Positions 1 through 11,470 are shown, numbered from the stretch's first letter. The stretch is 64,000 nt of DNA from Anastrepha obliqua (GCF_027943255.1 NC_072893.1:37470001-37534000); one strand, 5' to 3'. Made by a program: numbers and translations. Notes: generated by a model not told the origin, from the letters alone.

Positions 1-394
1 CAATTTTGAAAGGGAAGTACAAAGGAGAAGACATTTTGATACCCTGAATTCCACTGATTCCGGCGGATTTACCATTCGATTTCAAACGTTTGCAGTTCCC
101 TATTCGCCTTGCCTTCGCTATGAGAATTAATAAAGCGCAAGGACAGTCTCTATTAATTTAGAATACCCAATTTTTTCTCATGGACAATTGTATGTAGCTT
201 GCTCACGAGTTGGCAAACCATCGTCATTATTCACGCGAAAGATGAAAAAACCAAAAACGTTGTCTACCAAAAAGTGTTACAATAAAGTTCGAATGAAATT
301 GTATCAAAGAATTTGCTTTGTTTCGTATTAATTTTATTCTCTTTCAGCAAATCATTGAATTTATCGTCTAGCGAAGCGGGCGAGGGTACGCTAG
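1..394 (+). mobile_element. Helitron 3' end: PIF1-like helicase C-terminus and terminus
   Basis: Bases 3-161 read as a helicase tail with [13 protein letters not shown] followed by N-K-A-Q-G-Q, and bases 161-300 read, after a frame change, F-S-H-G-Q-L-Y-V-A-C-S-R-V. This pair is the hallmark end of the PIF1-type helicase in the Rep/Hel protein of Helitrons (rolling-circle DNA transposons). An in-frame stop at 45-47 and the break near 161 show it is dead. The element ends in CTAG at 391-394 followed by T, and CTAGCG (368-373) pairs with CGCTAG (389-394) as the expected terminal hairpin. The 5' part, including the Rep domain, lies outside the window. Class call is firm; the exact terminus is slightly less certain. 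Confidence 0.85.
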
Positions 395-414
395 TTCATA
401 GACTAAATTTAAAT

Positions 415-536
415 ATGAATAAAATTAAAAGTAAAAAACTGGAAGGTGGAAAGTGGAAGCCCTTTACCGAGTTAATGGAAGAAGATCGTTGGGAAAGCTC
501 ATTCCGAGCTGCAATGCTGATGGATTATGATGATAG
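415..536 (+). CDS. Possible first coding exon of an unidentified gene
   Basis: An open frame with a start codon at 415 encodes about 41 residues (MNKIKSKKLEGGKWKP, continuing to a C-terminal MDYDDR) and then meets G|GTAAAT at 536/537, a good splice-donor shape. The composition (charged, Trp-containing, not low-complexity) differs from the AT-rich junk around it. The frame is open upstream to 313, but that part overlaps the Helitron end, so the Met at 415 is the better start. I do not recognise the protein and see no second exon downstream. It could be a host exon, or a gene fragment dragged by a transposon, or chance. Confidence 0.3.
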
Positions 537-540
537 GTAA

Positions 541-1155
541 ATCTGTGTAAATCTGCAACAAAAAAACGCTTTCAACAACAAGCTTTTTAAACAATTTATA
601 TCAAATTGAGAGCAAATTAGGAAAACTTCAATGCGTTGTAAAAAAATTTAACGTTTAAGCACAAATGGCAGGTGTCTTATACTCTACAGCTTTTTCGTTT
701 TCATTATTGCTATGCCGCATACTTGTCTTTTTCGACGCATTTTGTCACACAGAGTTATGAGTGAAAAACCTTTTTATAAATAGAAAAACACATTATTAGT
801 TAGCCTTTTTGTTAGTGAGTGGTGCCTTTTTGGTGTTTTTTTTTTAAGGCAAAAACGTCAAAAGCCTTTACTGCTTCATTTGAAAGTATCACTAAAAACC
901 AATGAATTTTTGTACATAAAACAAAAACAGCCCAAAAAACAATTATGATAAAATGTTTCTTATCCGTGGGAGTTTTATTAAATGAAGTGCCATTAATGTA
1001 ATCCAAAAAATGCTATTATTTCTCAATGGCACTCGAAGTGTTTAAAAAGGAAATATGACCATTAAAATACTATTAAAAAAATTCGATACAAAAAAAATAT
1101 TCCATATGCAAATTTAATAACTCTGTCACATTCCGATCATATTTTGTATAAACAA
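541..1155. other. AT-rich stretch, nothing recognised
   Basis: Homopolymer-rich sequence. A 64-codon minus-strand frame at 812-1006 is low-complexity and has no recognisable domain. Confidence 0.6.
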
Positions 1156-1164
1156 TTATGTACT

Positions 1165-1167
<3 letters not shown>
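1156..1167. repeat. Target site duplication of the Jockey LINE (copy 1)
   Basis: TTATGTACTTAT, identical to 3050-3061; marks the 3' (tail) side of the insertion. Confidence 0.9.
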
Positions 1168-1206
<39 letters not shown>

Positions 1207-3049
1207 TATTGCAACTAGTTCATAAATATTTACAAATGACTAACAAGCAACTTAATTATGATAACATTACACAATTTACACTCTACATGACATAAAGCAA
1301 TTCTATGGTGGTATGAGATCGCTAGGTTTAGTGCGTCTGAGCCTTCGTATTAATCCGTTGGTTTCAATTAAATTAAGTGCTTCTTCATTGATGTGGTTTA
1401 ATAGTCTTTCTTTGTGGGCAACTGCAATCTTTGCGATTTCAGTGTTAACGGAGTTTATTTTAAGGTCGCGCTCAATGTCGGAACTTCTGCAGTACCATGG
1501 TGCTTTGACAATGCACCTAAGGACCTTATTTTGGAAGTGTTGGATTTCGTTTTTCGTACTTTGACTGGCGCACCCCCATAGCTGCGCCCCATAACTCCAT
1601 ACTGGCCTTAGTATCTGCTTGTAAATTAACAGCTTGTTTTCTATCGTGAGAGCTGATCTGCTACCCATGAGCCATTGCATGTTTTTGAGTTTGATGTCTA
1701 ATTCTTGCCTCTTTTTCTTGACATGCTCTTTCCATCGAAGTTTGCAGTCAAGTGTCATACCTAGGTACTTCGCATAGTTTGAGTATGGGACTTGTTGATC
1801 ATCTATGTATAGTGGTATATGTTGTATTTTAGTGTTTGTGAAAACTACGTGTACAGATTTTGTTTTGTTAAGTTTAATTTTCCATGTATTAGTCCACTGG
1901 CAGATCTTATTTAACGCGGTTTGTAATGTGGCTGTCGATTCGTTTTCAGTTTTTCCAACTGCAATCAAGGCGGTGTCATCTGCAAACGTTGCTGTGACGT
2001 AATTAGGATCAGACGGTAGGTCATGTGTAAAGATAAGGTACAGCAGAGGCCCAAGAACGCTGCCTTGAGGTACACCTGCATTTATTTGTCGAAGACTTGA
2101 ATAAGCATCATCTTGCTTGACTCGAAAATAGCGATCTGATAAGTACGACTCCAAGATTTCGTAATATTGCTTAGGAAGTATTAATTTTAGTTTAAAAAGC
2201 AAACCTGTGTGACAAACTTTATCGAATGCCTTTGCCACATCGAGGAATACGCCAGAACATACTTTTTTATTTTCGAGTGCTTTTTCTATTTCGTGCGTGA
2301 TCCTGTGTACCTGGTCGATTGTAGAATGTTTACTTCGAAAACCAAAGTGATGTGTTGGAATTATTTTTTTTCGTTCTATTATTTTATTGAGTCTTTTAAT
2401 CAACAGCTTTTCAAATAGCTTTGAGATCACTGGTAGGAGTGATATAGGTCTATACGATGAAACTTCGTGTCCAGGTTTGCCTGGTTTTTGGAGCATAATA
2501 ACCTCCGCAGTTTTCCAGAGAATAGGAACGTAATGAAGCTTAAAAGATGCATTCATTATGTTAGTGAGAATTTGGATGCTTTTAGGGGGAAGCTGCTTGA
2601 GTATTTCTGCAGTGATTATATCGAAACCAGGAGATTTTTTATTTTTTAGCATTTTAATTTCTCTTTTTAGTTCGGCGCTCGTGACTCGTGGAATTTCTTC
2701 AAACTCTTGGAGCACGGATGTAGACAGGCTTTCGGATGTTGCCTCATGAGGTGTAAAAATATCAGCTAGATAATCTGCATATAGTTCTGCTTTCTGGGAA
2801 TTGTTATTAGCCCATTTTCCTTCTTTTATCTTGAGTGGAGGACAGTGCATTTGTGGCCTTCTTAAGTACTTTGTGCATTTCCATAAAGAGTAATCCATAC
2901 GACGATCGTTGGACAATGAATGCAAGTAACGAGAAAACCCATCATTTTTAAACTTCTTTATTTTCCGACTGAGGTCTTTGGTCATTTTGTTTAGCCTAGT
3001 TTTATCTATTGGTGCTCGTGTTTGATGCCACTTACTGCGAAGTTTTCTC
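1168..3049 (-). mobile_element. Jockey-clade non-LTR retrotransposon, 5' truncated
   Basis: A minus-strand LINE inserted by target-primed reverse transcription. It ends in a run of about 37 T on the plus strand (1168-1204), which is its poly(A) tail, and is flanked by the perfect 12-bp duplication TTATGTACTTAT at 1156-1167 and 3050-3061. Only the reverse-transcriptase half of ORF2 and the 3' UTR are present; the endonuclease and ORF1 are missing, as is usual for 5'-truncated copies. The reading frame remains open right up to the 5' junction, which argues for a young insertion. It cannot move by itself. Confidence 0.92.
1303..3048 (-). CDS. Reverse transcriptase (Jockey ORF2), N-terminally truncated
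   Basis: Counting from the first Met (base 2985) there are 560 residues, and the frame is open for about 20 further codons to the insertion edge. RT landmarks in order: LWKTAEVIMLQKPGKP near 157-172, YRPISLLPVISKLFEK near 178-193, FLDVAKAFDKV at 247-257, AGVPQGSVLGPLLY at 303-316 and the catalytic FADD at 334-337 (the Asp pair binds the metal ions). The FLDV..AFDKV and FADD variants are typical of the Jockey clade. The C-terminal RT thumb/connection region follows to a normal stop. There is no internal stop or frameshift. The function was reverse transcription of LINE RNA at the nicked target; without the endonuclease domain the copy is not autonomous. Confidence 0.9.
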   Translation of the reverse strand, partial: RKLRSKWHQTRAPIDKTRLNKMTKDLSRKIKKFKNDGFSRYLHSLSNDRRMDYSLWKCTKYLRRPQMHCPPLKIKEGKWANNNSQKAELYADYLADIFTPHEATSESLSTSVLQEFEEIPRVTSAELKREIKMLKNKKSPGFDIITAEILKQLPPKSIQILTNIMNASFKLHYVPILWKTAEVIMLQKPGKPGHEVSSYRPISLLPVISKLFEKLLIKRLNKIIERKKIIPTHHFGFRSKHSTIDQVHRITHEIEKALENKKVCSGVFLDVAKAFDKVCHTGLLFKLKLILPKQYYEILESYLSDRYFRVKQDDAYSSLRQINAGVPQGSVLGPLLYLIFTHDLPSDPNYVTATFADDTALIAVGKTENESTATLQTALNKICQWTNTWKIKLNKTKSVHVVFTNTKIQHIPLYIDDQQVPYSNYAKYLGMTLDCKLRWKEHVKKKRQELDIKLKNMQWLMGSRSALTIENKLLIYKQILRPVWSYGAQLWGCASQSTKNEIQHFQNKVLRCIVKAPWYCRSSDIERDLKINSVNTEIAKIAVAHKERLLNHINEEALNLIETNGLIRRLRRTKPSDLIPP

Positions 3050-3061
3050 TTATGTACTTAT
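3050..3061. repeat. Target site duplication of the Jockey LINE (copy 2)
   Basis: TTATGTACTTAT, identical to 1156-1167; marks the truncated 5' side. Confidence 0.9.
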
Positions 3062-4182
3062 GAAAAATGCATTTGTGGCAAAGCGTGTTTATTTTTTTTT
3101 TTAATATTTGCATATGCAAAATAGCACCAACCAAATAATTTGTTAACATAAATCGACATAGCAATGAATACGAATGAAAAATTTGCGTTTATTATTTTAT
3201 TTACGCAAATTCTTAATAATTCAGCGCGTGTACATTCTGTTACAATAGTATCGGAAATTGGTTATGTGGAAAGTACGTTTGAAAAGAAGTGGCATTTGGA
3301 GCAAATTCGTTGGAAACGGGCAGATTTTTGAAAAAGGCCAAAGAAACAAAATTCATTGATTTTGGAAAATAACAATGCACCATCTCATAAGGCTGTCGTT
3401 GCACCGCACGCACCTGATAGGGTTCTAGATGTCCTTCTTTTCAGCCATTCCACGTCAAGTGATTGAAGTATTCTGGTCATTAACGTAAAATTATTCTGAA
3501 AATTTGTTTATTTGTAGGCAGGTATCCAATCACAATTACGCGCAGAAAAAAGATGAGCGATTCCATGTTGAGGGGTTCAAATATTTTGGTCAAGAAATGT
3601 ACCTAATTGAGTTTTGAGATTTATTCTATGTTGATAATTTCGGCTTACAGTATTTTTTTAATTTTCCTTTTTTTCTTTAAAGCTTTTATATAATAATTTT
3701 TTTACTTTTACGGTTTTTCAAAACTAAATAAAAATGTTTTTCCAAAAACTACAAAATGTTTTTTCAAAAATTATAAATTTATTTTTTTAATTACAAAACC
3801 AAAACAACAATTTTTTTTATAAATTTTAGAATAAAAATACTTAAAAAATAATATTTTTGGAAAACTAATTTCCGGAAAAAAATGTAGTGTTTGGTGCATT
3901 TCCTTATTCAGAGTAATTTTATCCTAAAAAATAAATTATAAAAATATTATATAAACTCAAGTATTTTCACTTTAAACAACTTTATAAGCTAAAACTTTTA
4001 TTTTTTAGGCAAAAATATGGTTATAAAAATTTTTTTTTCAAAATTAAACAAAAGTTTTTTTCAAAAATTTCCAAAAAAATTTGAAGTTTTTATAAATTCT
4101 TTGTTAGTTTTTAAGAATAAGAAGGCTTCAAAAAGTAAAATTTCGCAAAAAACTTCAATTTTTGGAATGTTTTTTTTAAGTA
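3062..4182. other. AT-rich spacer with possible mariner scrap near 3230-3480
   Basis: Mostly A/T homopolymers. Around 3370-3400 one frame reads ENNNAPSHKA, which resembles the second catalytic block (HDNAPSH) of mariner transposases, with possible transposase-like text just before it. It is too short and decayed to classify or delimit. Confidence 0.3.
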
Positions 4183-5029
4183 AAGGGTGGTTCAATTTTG
4201 AAGGCCGATCTTGAATGAAAACCACACCTAAACGTCAAGTCTCTTCTGCACTTTATTTAATATTTTTCAATTTCAGACCAATTCAATTTGAACCATGGAA
4301 AGATACAACGCGTTAAAGTTATTCAGGCTTATTATGAAAACGGGCGTTCAAATCAAAATGCATATCGCGCACTTCGTGATTTTTTCGGTCAATTTAATCG
4401 TCCGAATGTGCGTACAATCGGAAAAACTGGGCAAAAGTTTGAGCAAACCGGGTCTGTAGGAGATGTGAAAACACCAGTGAATGCTCGTACAGCTCGTACT
4501 GCAGAAAATATTGCTGCTGTTTGCTGCGTGTGGTTGAAGAGCCGTCCACCTCAACTCGTCGTCGTGCCCAACAATTGCATCTCTCACGCTCGTCGTTGAT
4601 GAACATTATGCATAAAGACTTGCATTTACACGCTTACAAGGTGCAATTGACTCAAGAACTAAACCATTTCAAGCGTCGTCAATGGTCAGAATGGTGGCAG
4701 GAAATGTGGAACGGTGAATGACCAATTTTAGAAGAAAATCATCTTCAGTGATGAGACACATTTTCACCTCAGTGGATTCGTCAATAAGCAGAATTTCCGC
4801 ATTTGGGCGAATGATAATCCAAGAGTGACTGCCGAAAAACCAATGCACCCACAAAGAGTGACTGTTTGGTGCGGTTTATTGGCCGCGGCGGCCATTTGGC
4901 CGATATTTTGTTTCATACGTAATTAAGCCATACCAATATTATCATAATAAAGAGAAATGACAATAATTTCCAAAAAAAACTGTATTTTTATTCAAAATCA
5001 ACACCGGCCCTTGAAACTAAACCACCCTT
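4183..5029 (+). mobile_element. Tc1/mariner element, internally deleted (copy A)
   Basis: Terminal inverted repeats begin AAGGGTGGTTCAATTTTGA at the left and match the reverse complement of the right end (AAACTAAACCACCCTT), with TA duplicated at 4181-4182 and 5030-5031. The transposase reads from about 4294: an N-terminal helix-turn-helix region (YYENGRSNQNAYRALRDFF), a linker with QTGSVGDVKTPV, then HLSRSSLMNIMHKDLH, and after frameshifts SDETHFHLSGFVNKQN with the first catalytic Asp. It then jumps from the WCG block almost directly to the 3' end, losing the second and third catalytic residues. Closely related to 41536-42417 and 59924-60465. Non-autonomous. Confidence 0.85.
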
Positions 5030-5031
5030 TA

Positions 5032-7685
5032 CTTTCATCATAAGAAATAAAAAAAATTTTTTTTCATATTATAAAAACCAACGTAATTTTTCCTTAAACC
5101 ACATTATACAAAAGTATTTGACATTGAAAAAATCAAATATTCTTTTTAAATTTTTAAAACATAAATTTTCGAAATTATTTTTATCTTAAAAAACGTTATA
5201 CCAAAATATTTAAAATTGCGTAAATCTCAAATATTTAGCTCTTTTGAAAAACGTATTTTTATTCTAAAGAATTTAAAAAAATGTACAAAAATATTATAAA
5301 AACGGAATTAATTTCACTTCAAAACCTTTATACAAAAAGTTTCAACATTCTGTAAATCTCAAATTTATAAAAATTTATTCAAAATTTTACAGTTTACAAA
5401 GTTTACAAATTGGTTTTCCAAAAAATCTTGAACATAAAAATAAAATTTTTCTAAAAGATTTTTTCAAAAAGAGTTTTCTCTGAAGTTTTTTTATCGTAAG
5501 GAATTATAAAAACCGAAGAAGTTTAACTTTAAAAACTTTATACTACATTTTCAACATTGAATAAATATCAAAATTAAAAAAATGTTCAGTTTACTTAATA
5601 CCCAAAAAAAAAATTTCGAAGTGTTTTTTTAAATATAGTTTTTTCGAAAATTGATTAAAAAAATTTGTTTCTTTTAAACATAAGAACACAATTTGTTCCA
5701 AAAAATTTTTAACATAAAAATAAAATTATTTTGTGCAAACTGTTATTTGACTTTTTTTTCAAATAGTACGTAAAAACAATTTTCCCAAAAAATTTTGAAA
5801 ATAAAAAAATTGGAAGTTTTGTTCAAAAACTGCATATACAATTTTGAATACGAAAATAAAGTTATCTGTTCAAGTATTTTCAACATAAAAAATTAAAAAA
5901 GTTATAATAACCGATGAAAATTCTGTCCGAAAGCAAAATTACCGCTTCGTGAAAGCAGTTTTCAGTCGATATTAAACATAAAAAACAATTCACAGCAAGA
6001 AATGAAGAAGTTTCTGGAAGATGTTCTTGAAAAATGTTTCGCCCTTTAGTAATCCAATAATAGTTTTTATAAGTAAATTAAATGACTTGTATTTCGGAAT
6101 GGTCTAACCCTAAATTTAAATCAGTAGTAAATATTTTGCATTTTATTTTATTCACCGATTCTCGGCACTGCTTTGACAGAATTTAAGCAGGCTTGAAAAA
6201 ATTGCAAATATGCCACAAAGAAGCCATTTACTTTTCATTTACGTGACCTGTTAAAGCCATAAAAATTTGATTGGCATACTCGGCAGTAAACAGCAGAATA
6301 ACAATAAACGCATCTGTATTGGCATTTCGCAAATAATTCAGTTATCTGTGAATTCACGATTTCATCAACATCCACCTTACGAAGGCATTGTTCGCTCGAA
6401 TATAAATATTTTCTCCAACCATTAATCACAACTTTGAAAAGGTAGTCAAAAATTCTAAGCGTCGCGCCGCACGTTTATGACAATGTACATATGTATATGA
6501 GTATGTGTGTCTGTGTGTGGGATAGTGCAAACACATTTGTAAAGATAAATGTCATTTGGGGTCTTCCTGTGGCTTTGCTGCTTTTAAGTCACTGGCAAGT
6601 AATACACATACACACACATACACATATCTTTACTCCGATGATTTATCACCACTCAGATATTCAATTTTTGTCATTTGTCACAATCGACGTTTCTTCTTCT
6701 CTGACTTCTCTGCGGCATTTTCTGAGCGTAAACGGAAATTTTCTTATATTTAGCGTGAGAATGGCGAAGGAGGGCATAAATTTCTCTGCTTAACAGTTGA
6801 TGTCAACATAAAAGGTAGCGTGGTTGGTATAGGTGCACATGCAGGGAGGTCCAAAAATAGGTATTTTAAAACAAATACTAGGAGAGATTGGTTTAGTCAG
6901 GAGGACGAGATGATAAAATGTTTTTCTAGCCAGACTTGGGTATTTAGAAAAGAGAAGAACAAATGAAGAAAGAGGTGACTTGAATCAAGCAAACTTTAGT
7001 GATCAAACCAGTGGCCTAAAGATATAACGAAAACAATAGCAAGCAGGTGGCATCACTCTGCTAAGTCACAATCCTTTTAGGGGGGAGCAAAAAATACTAA
7101 AATCGGCGCAGTGGTATTTAAGTGATGCAATTAAGAAGAAATTTTGTACGGTTTTATATACACCCGTCGACGCATGAAGACCATCGAGATACGTTTAGTT
7201 TTTTAAAGTTTTTTTTTTATTTATTTTTAATTTTAATTTAATTTTTAAATTGATTTTCTTAGCTTATGAATTTTTTATTTATTTTTAATTTTTTATATGA
7301 TTTTTTTAATTTAATTCTTTTCACTTGGTTTTAAAATTAAATAATTTTTCCATTCGTTTATGTAAAAAATTCGCTTGCGAAAATTTGTGCAACAGCCGTC
7401 GAGTTTTAGGTTTTTAAGTTTTTCCATCTATTGCAGAACTACGTATGTATAGGCTTCTCGATAGGCTGCTCGATCTCTGAGCTTTAAATCTGGTAGTCGT
7501 AGCTGTTAACATAACTCTCAGGCTGAAAAAGAGCTCTATCCCGAAATTCTTTCAATAAAAGCTCAATTGAGATCATACAGCACTTTGTTTCGAAAAAAAA
7601 ACTTTTAATATCTTAAACCAAGGTTGAAGCGCGGATCGACTCATTTTATTATATTAGTCAATGTTTTGTTTTTTTTCTTGGCGGT
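5032..7685. other. Long AT-rich stretch without recognisable genes
   Basis: Mostly poly(A)/poly(T)-rich sequence. CA/GT-rich patches occur at about 6495-6535 and 6598-6630. A 64-codon minus-strand frame at 6235-6429 has several Cys near its end but no family resemblance. Confidence 0.5.
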
Positions 7686-7689
7686 AAGG

Positions 7690-8515
7690 TTGGTCAGTTA
7701 AAAATGTCTTCGCACCATACAGTAACCGTCGCTAAACTATACCACCATATACTAACCTCCACTAAATATATCCTTCCTCTTCACTTGGATTTTTCCCTTC
7801 CCCCCGGACACTTACTTACTCACCCTGCGTCCAGGGTCGCCTATTTTGAGAAACCTAAGCTCAATGCTCTTCGGCATAACTTTCCATTTCGCGCTTCTTT
7901 TTTCGGATAATATCCTCCACAAAATTTGTGACGGCATTCCATTTTTCTTCGTCTATCATCATTTGTCGATAATTTCTTCAGGTGTAAATACACCAATAGC
8001 TCGTTGCAGACATGTTCTCTCTACGTTTCACCTCTCGCATTTAAAGAAGGCGTGCTCCGCATCATCATACTCAGCATCTCTATATATGCAGTTTGGTTGG
8101 CTCACATTTCCCATTCCCCGCAAATACTTGCAAAAGGACCCATGTCCAGACAAAAACTGTGTAAGGTAATAGTTAACCTCACCGTACTTTCTTTTTACCC
8201 ACTTTTTTAGATCGGGTATTAGTCTCGCTGCCCATCTAACATACCGTTCAGAGTTCCATTTTGCCTGCCAAAGTGTGAGCGTTTCATATCTGAGAAGCGT
8301 GGCACTGGGATTCCTGTGTTTTTTGCCTCCCATCTCCGTGTGCGCTCTTGTGCTAGAATATCTAACTAACACCGCTGCTTCAGATACTGTTCTGTATGAC
8401 GAAACCACTCTGAGAGCGCAGGTGCGTTGTACAGATTGCAGAGTTTTCGCCGGCATTGCACCCTTAGCGAATCTGCCCGTATAAGAGAATCGAGTTCGTT
8501 GTGTCCATTAAAAGT
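7690..8515 (-). mobile_element. R1-like non-LTR retrotransposon, 3' coding end (decayed)
   Basis: Minus-strand coding remnant; the longest open piece is 8028-8456. It reads LQSVQRTCALRVVSSYRTVSEAAV, WQAKWNS, RWAARLIPDLKKWVKRKYGEVNYYLTQFLSGHGSF (quoted in parts), then a CIYRDAEYDDAEHAFFKCERW block. That order is the region after the reverse transcriptase in R1-type LINEs, ending in a zinc-knuckle-like Cys/His motif. The second Cys of the knuckle is replaced by Arg. Upstream (8457-8515) the frame continues with a small gap (LLMDTTNSILLYG). The RT core and 5' end are absent. The 3' boundary near 7690 is approximate. Confidence 0.72.
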
Positions 8516-10340
8516 TTTCGCTTTTTCTGCGTTGGACCTCCAAGGTTTACCATGAGCTTACTTAACATGCCGCTTACTTTGGCAGTTTATTTTAGTCAAT
8601 GGGGTGGATGACACTGATTAACGGTAAATAATACGTTATTTTGACCACCCTGTATATACAACTGGCACATAAACTCTTCGTTTGTCGTTTCTGGAAGCTT
8701 CAGCTTCTTATATTGTATAATATAAGTATGTGGTATGTGGTGTTAGTTTGTTTCTTCACATGAACCGCCTTACTGTTTTATGCTTCCTCCAAATCGCAGA
8801 TCGCTTTTATGAGAATCTTTTCATGGCAAAAACACCATTAATAAAGGAATTAATAAATTTTTGGGTACTTCTCTGATTTCATGATGTAAGTTACAATGCA
8901 CACGTAAAAGTTGCGAGTTTCTTAGCGCCTTACCACGAAATGCTGACAATGTAGGTATAAGTACACACATTAGCATAGTACCCGGTGCGTCAGTAATAAA
9001 TTGAGACTTTGTACACCGAAACGGTGTACTGCATCAGAAGTGTTCAATAATATTGGATAGGTATATGGCAAGTGACGGCATTTCGCCATTTGTTGGATTT
9101 AATAAAATAAAATTTGCCATATAAAATTTGCCCTGCTTTTTCTTCTTTTATCAAAAGTAATAATTTCACCAAGTTAATTTGGGGTAGACAAATTTGTACT
9201 AAAGCAAACTTTCGCCTGCAGAGAGTTAGGCACAGCCGCCTGAAAGGGATCCCATGTAGTTATGACTTGAATGGTAGCTTCCGTCATACATGTAAGGCTG
9301 TCATACCACCTTTAATTTATCGTTAGCGCTACAAAGTATGTGCTACGGTTTAAGGGCTTATACTCGTATACCTTGTGTTGGACTAAAAAATCGAAAATTT
9401 CTTTATGGCATATTCTAAAAGTACATCATCTTAAAAATATAAATTCAAAAAATCATAAAGATCGGAGCACTAGAACGAAAGTTACAGATCGTGGAAGCGC
9501 GCGACCTTATCCATAAATGAAGTGCACGCAAAACTTTAGACGCGATTATCTCGAAGTCATGTTTATGGAAAATTACCGTCGCGGTGATCATTATTTATCA
9601 AAAACTATTTGACCGATTTGCATAAACTTTTTTTTAAATTATTCGAAGTTACAACCTCATGAATCTGAATCGTTCACTTTTTATAAATATTTACATAGTT
9701 CGCAGGAATTAATTTTTTTGTAAATTTTTTAACCCCTCAAACATCGTTTTTTTGGTGCAAAGCGGTTTTCATATCGAGAACATTTTTTTTGGGTAAATAA
9801 ACCGTTCAGATTCACTAAAAAAATTTTTTCTACAATCATCATTTAATTTCCCGTTCCCGTGATCACCGCAAGCCTCTTCTAAAAAGCGGCGTTTCGGGGG
9901 AGGGGCGATATCAACAATAAATAATAAAATTTTTTAAAATAAAAACACCAAAATGTATTCTTCGAGAGTTACCCTAAACATATTTAAAAAAAATATGACA
10001 ATCGTTCATTTTTTCGGGGTCACAAGATATATAACCCCATAAGATTTAAGATTTTAAATCGTGCTTGCTTTTTCGTACAGACAGTTCACAGAGAGTCTTC
10101 ATGGTGATATAAGTTTTACATCTTCATCTAAGGATAATCAATTACCATGATCATAGAATAGGTGTGAGAACACCAACCAGAGGGTAATCGTTCGTAAACT
10201 TTAAGTTGCTTAAAGTAGTCAGAAACGTTCTGACACGTTTCCAAAATAACCTGTTGCCTTCTCGGAATGATGATTATTATTTCTAAGGGCGAATCATTTT
10301 TAATAAATTTATTTTAAAATTTTGTTTCTTTATAATTACA
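8516..10340. other. Unclassified sequence with isolated repeat ends
   Basis: A lone Tc1-like terminus (reverse complement of GACCACCCTGTA) sits near 8640-8655 without a partner. 9590-9900 contains text resembling the dispersed AT-rich modules seen at 49352-50066 (a call-like GACCGATTTGCATAAA block). No coding region is recognised. Confidence 0.4.
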
Positions 10341-10345
10341 TCATA

Positions 10346-11383
10346 ATGGGAACTCCTGATAAGGAAAAAAATAAAATAATCTCAAAAAAAGCTTAAAAAG
10401 GATAGTGCAGCTTATTTGCGCCAAAGAGAAAAGGCGAATGCTAGAAGAAGAAAGTTTTTGGATAAGGTGACTGAAGAGCAGAAAGAAATTAAACGGGCTA
10501 AGGACAGAGAATATTATAGAAAAAAAGGCGAGGCTGGTCATGGTAAAGGCCCAATGGATGGTGTAGAAGGATACCTAAAAAGAACAGCTATGACAGACAT
10601 GTCTTGATGGGTACTGATGTTAGAAGAGCCTCAGAATTCGCCGATTTGTTCAAAAATGCTGCTATCGAAGTAAAAGTAATCCCAGAGAAAAACCGCGTTC
10701 CAAAGTCTCTGGATGATATTCCAGGTATAATGGACATCACAAAAGTGTACTGGCAAAAAGGACTAGACGTTTTAATACAATTATATCGATACGATCATTT
10801 TCATAAAGAGCTAAAACTATCGAGGCTTTCTAGCCTTTGTAATATGAGTGCAGTTGAACCTGAGGAAGTTTTTAGGCCTGCAATTGAATCTCCTGTTGAC
10901 GAAGAGCCCATGATCATAGATAACGATTTGAGATTTAAAAATAGAGTAAGCATTTATAAATCTGTATACTGGTCATCTTCCTCGGACAATGAAGATTTAG
11001 AGACAATATCTCGTCGTCAGCAGATTAAAGTTTAACAGATTGATGTTGAAGCAAATTCGTGTTATGGCAAAGAAAATATACATCCAAATCTCGTATCCCC
11101 TGGGACGTTCTTGCTTGTTAAAGTTCCTACTGAGAAGCCAAATATTTGCTTCAGATATGTTGCTACCTGCCAGACATGTGTCGATGACGATGATGAAGAA
11201 ATCTTAGTACCCTTTTTGAGATCTGTGCGTAACAATATTAGAAAATTTATGCTGGAATCTGAGGATATATCATGTATTGATTTTGAGCAAATAATCAGTA
11301 TTATTTCAACACCGACGCTAAAAAAACAAAAAAGTCAAGAATATTATTATTTTGATAATGATATTGATGTTTTTGAAAAATAA
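10346..11383 (+). pseudogene. Broken transposon-like gene with HGKGP-x-DG motif
   Basis: Three pieces form one gene if two frame breaks and a stop are ignored. A start at 10346 leads into a very basic, coiled-coil-like segment (YLRQREKANARRRKF, RAKDREYYRKKGE), then at 10536-10580 AGHGKGPMDGVEGYLKR. A 2-bp disturbance near 10589 shifts the frame to DRHVLMGTDVRRA and on to 11032, where TAA interrupts an otherwise continuous frame ending at 11383. The last part (TFLLVKVPTEKPNICFRYVA, then acidic DDDDEE and a VPFLR block) looks like a small beta-barrel domain. The HGKGPxDG/KR signature recurs, from memory, in uncharacterised transposase-like arthropod proteins; here it directly follows the basic N-terminus, suggesting the catalytic middle was deleted. 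Family name unknown to me. Confidence 0.45.
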
Positions 11384-11456
11384 TAAGTTTTGTAAAAAAA
11401 TAAATAAATAAATACTTTAGTTCCTTAAAGGTTGTTTATAATTTAAATATTTCCTT

Positions 11457-11470
11457 ATTTCTACCTAATT
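11457..11470. repeat. TSD of the RTE insertion (left)
   Basis: ATTTCTACCTAATT, 14 bp, identical to 11889-11902. Confidence 0.82.

Noticed and set aside
1168..1204. Poly(T) tract as an independent simple repeat
   Set aside because: It is the poly(A) tail of the minus-strand Jockey element, as the adjoining TSD shows.
6235..6429. 64-codon minus-strand frame with several Cys residues
   Set aside because: No zinc-finger spacing, no start context or neighbouring exon signal; length is expected by chance in this much DNA.
7690..8515. R1 insertion implying nearby 28S rDNA
   Set aside because: No rRNA sequence is recognisable around either R1-like tail; these are dispersed or truncated copies.
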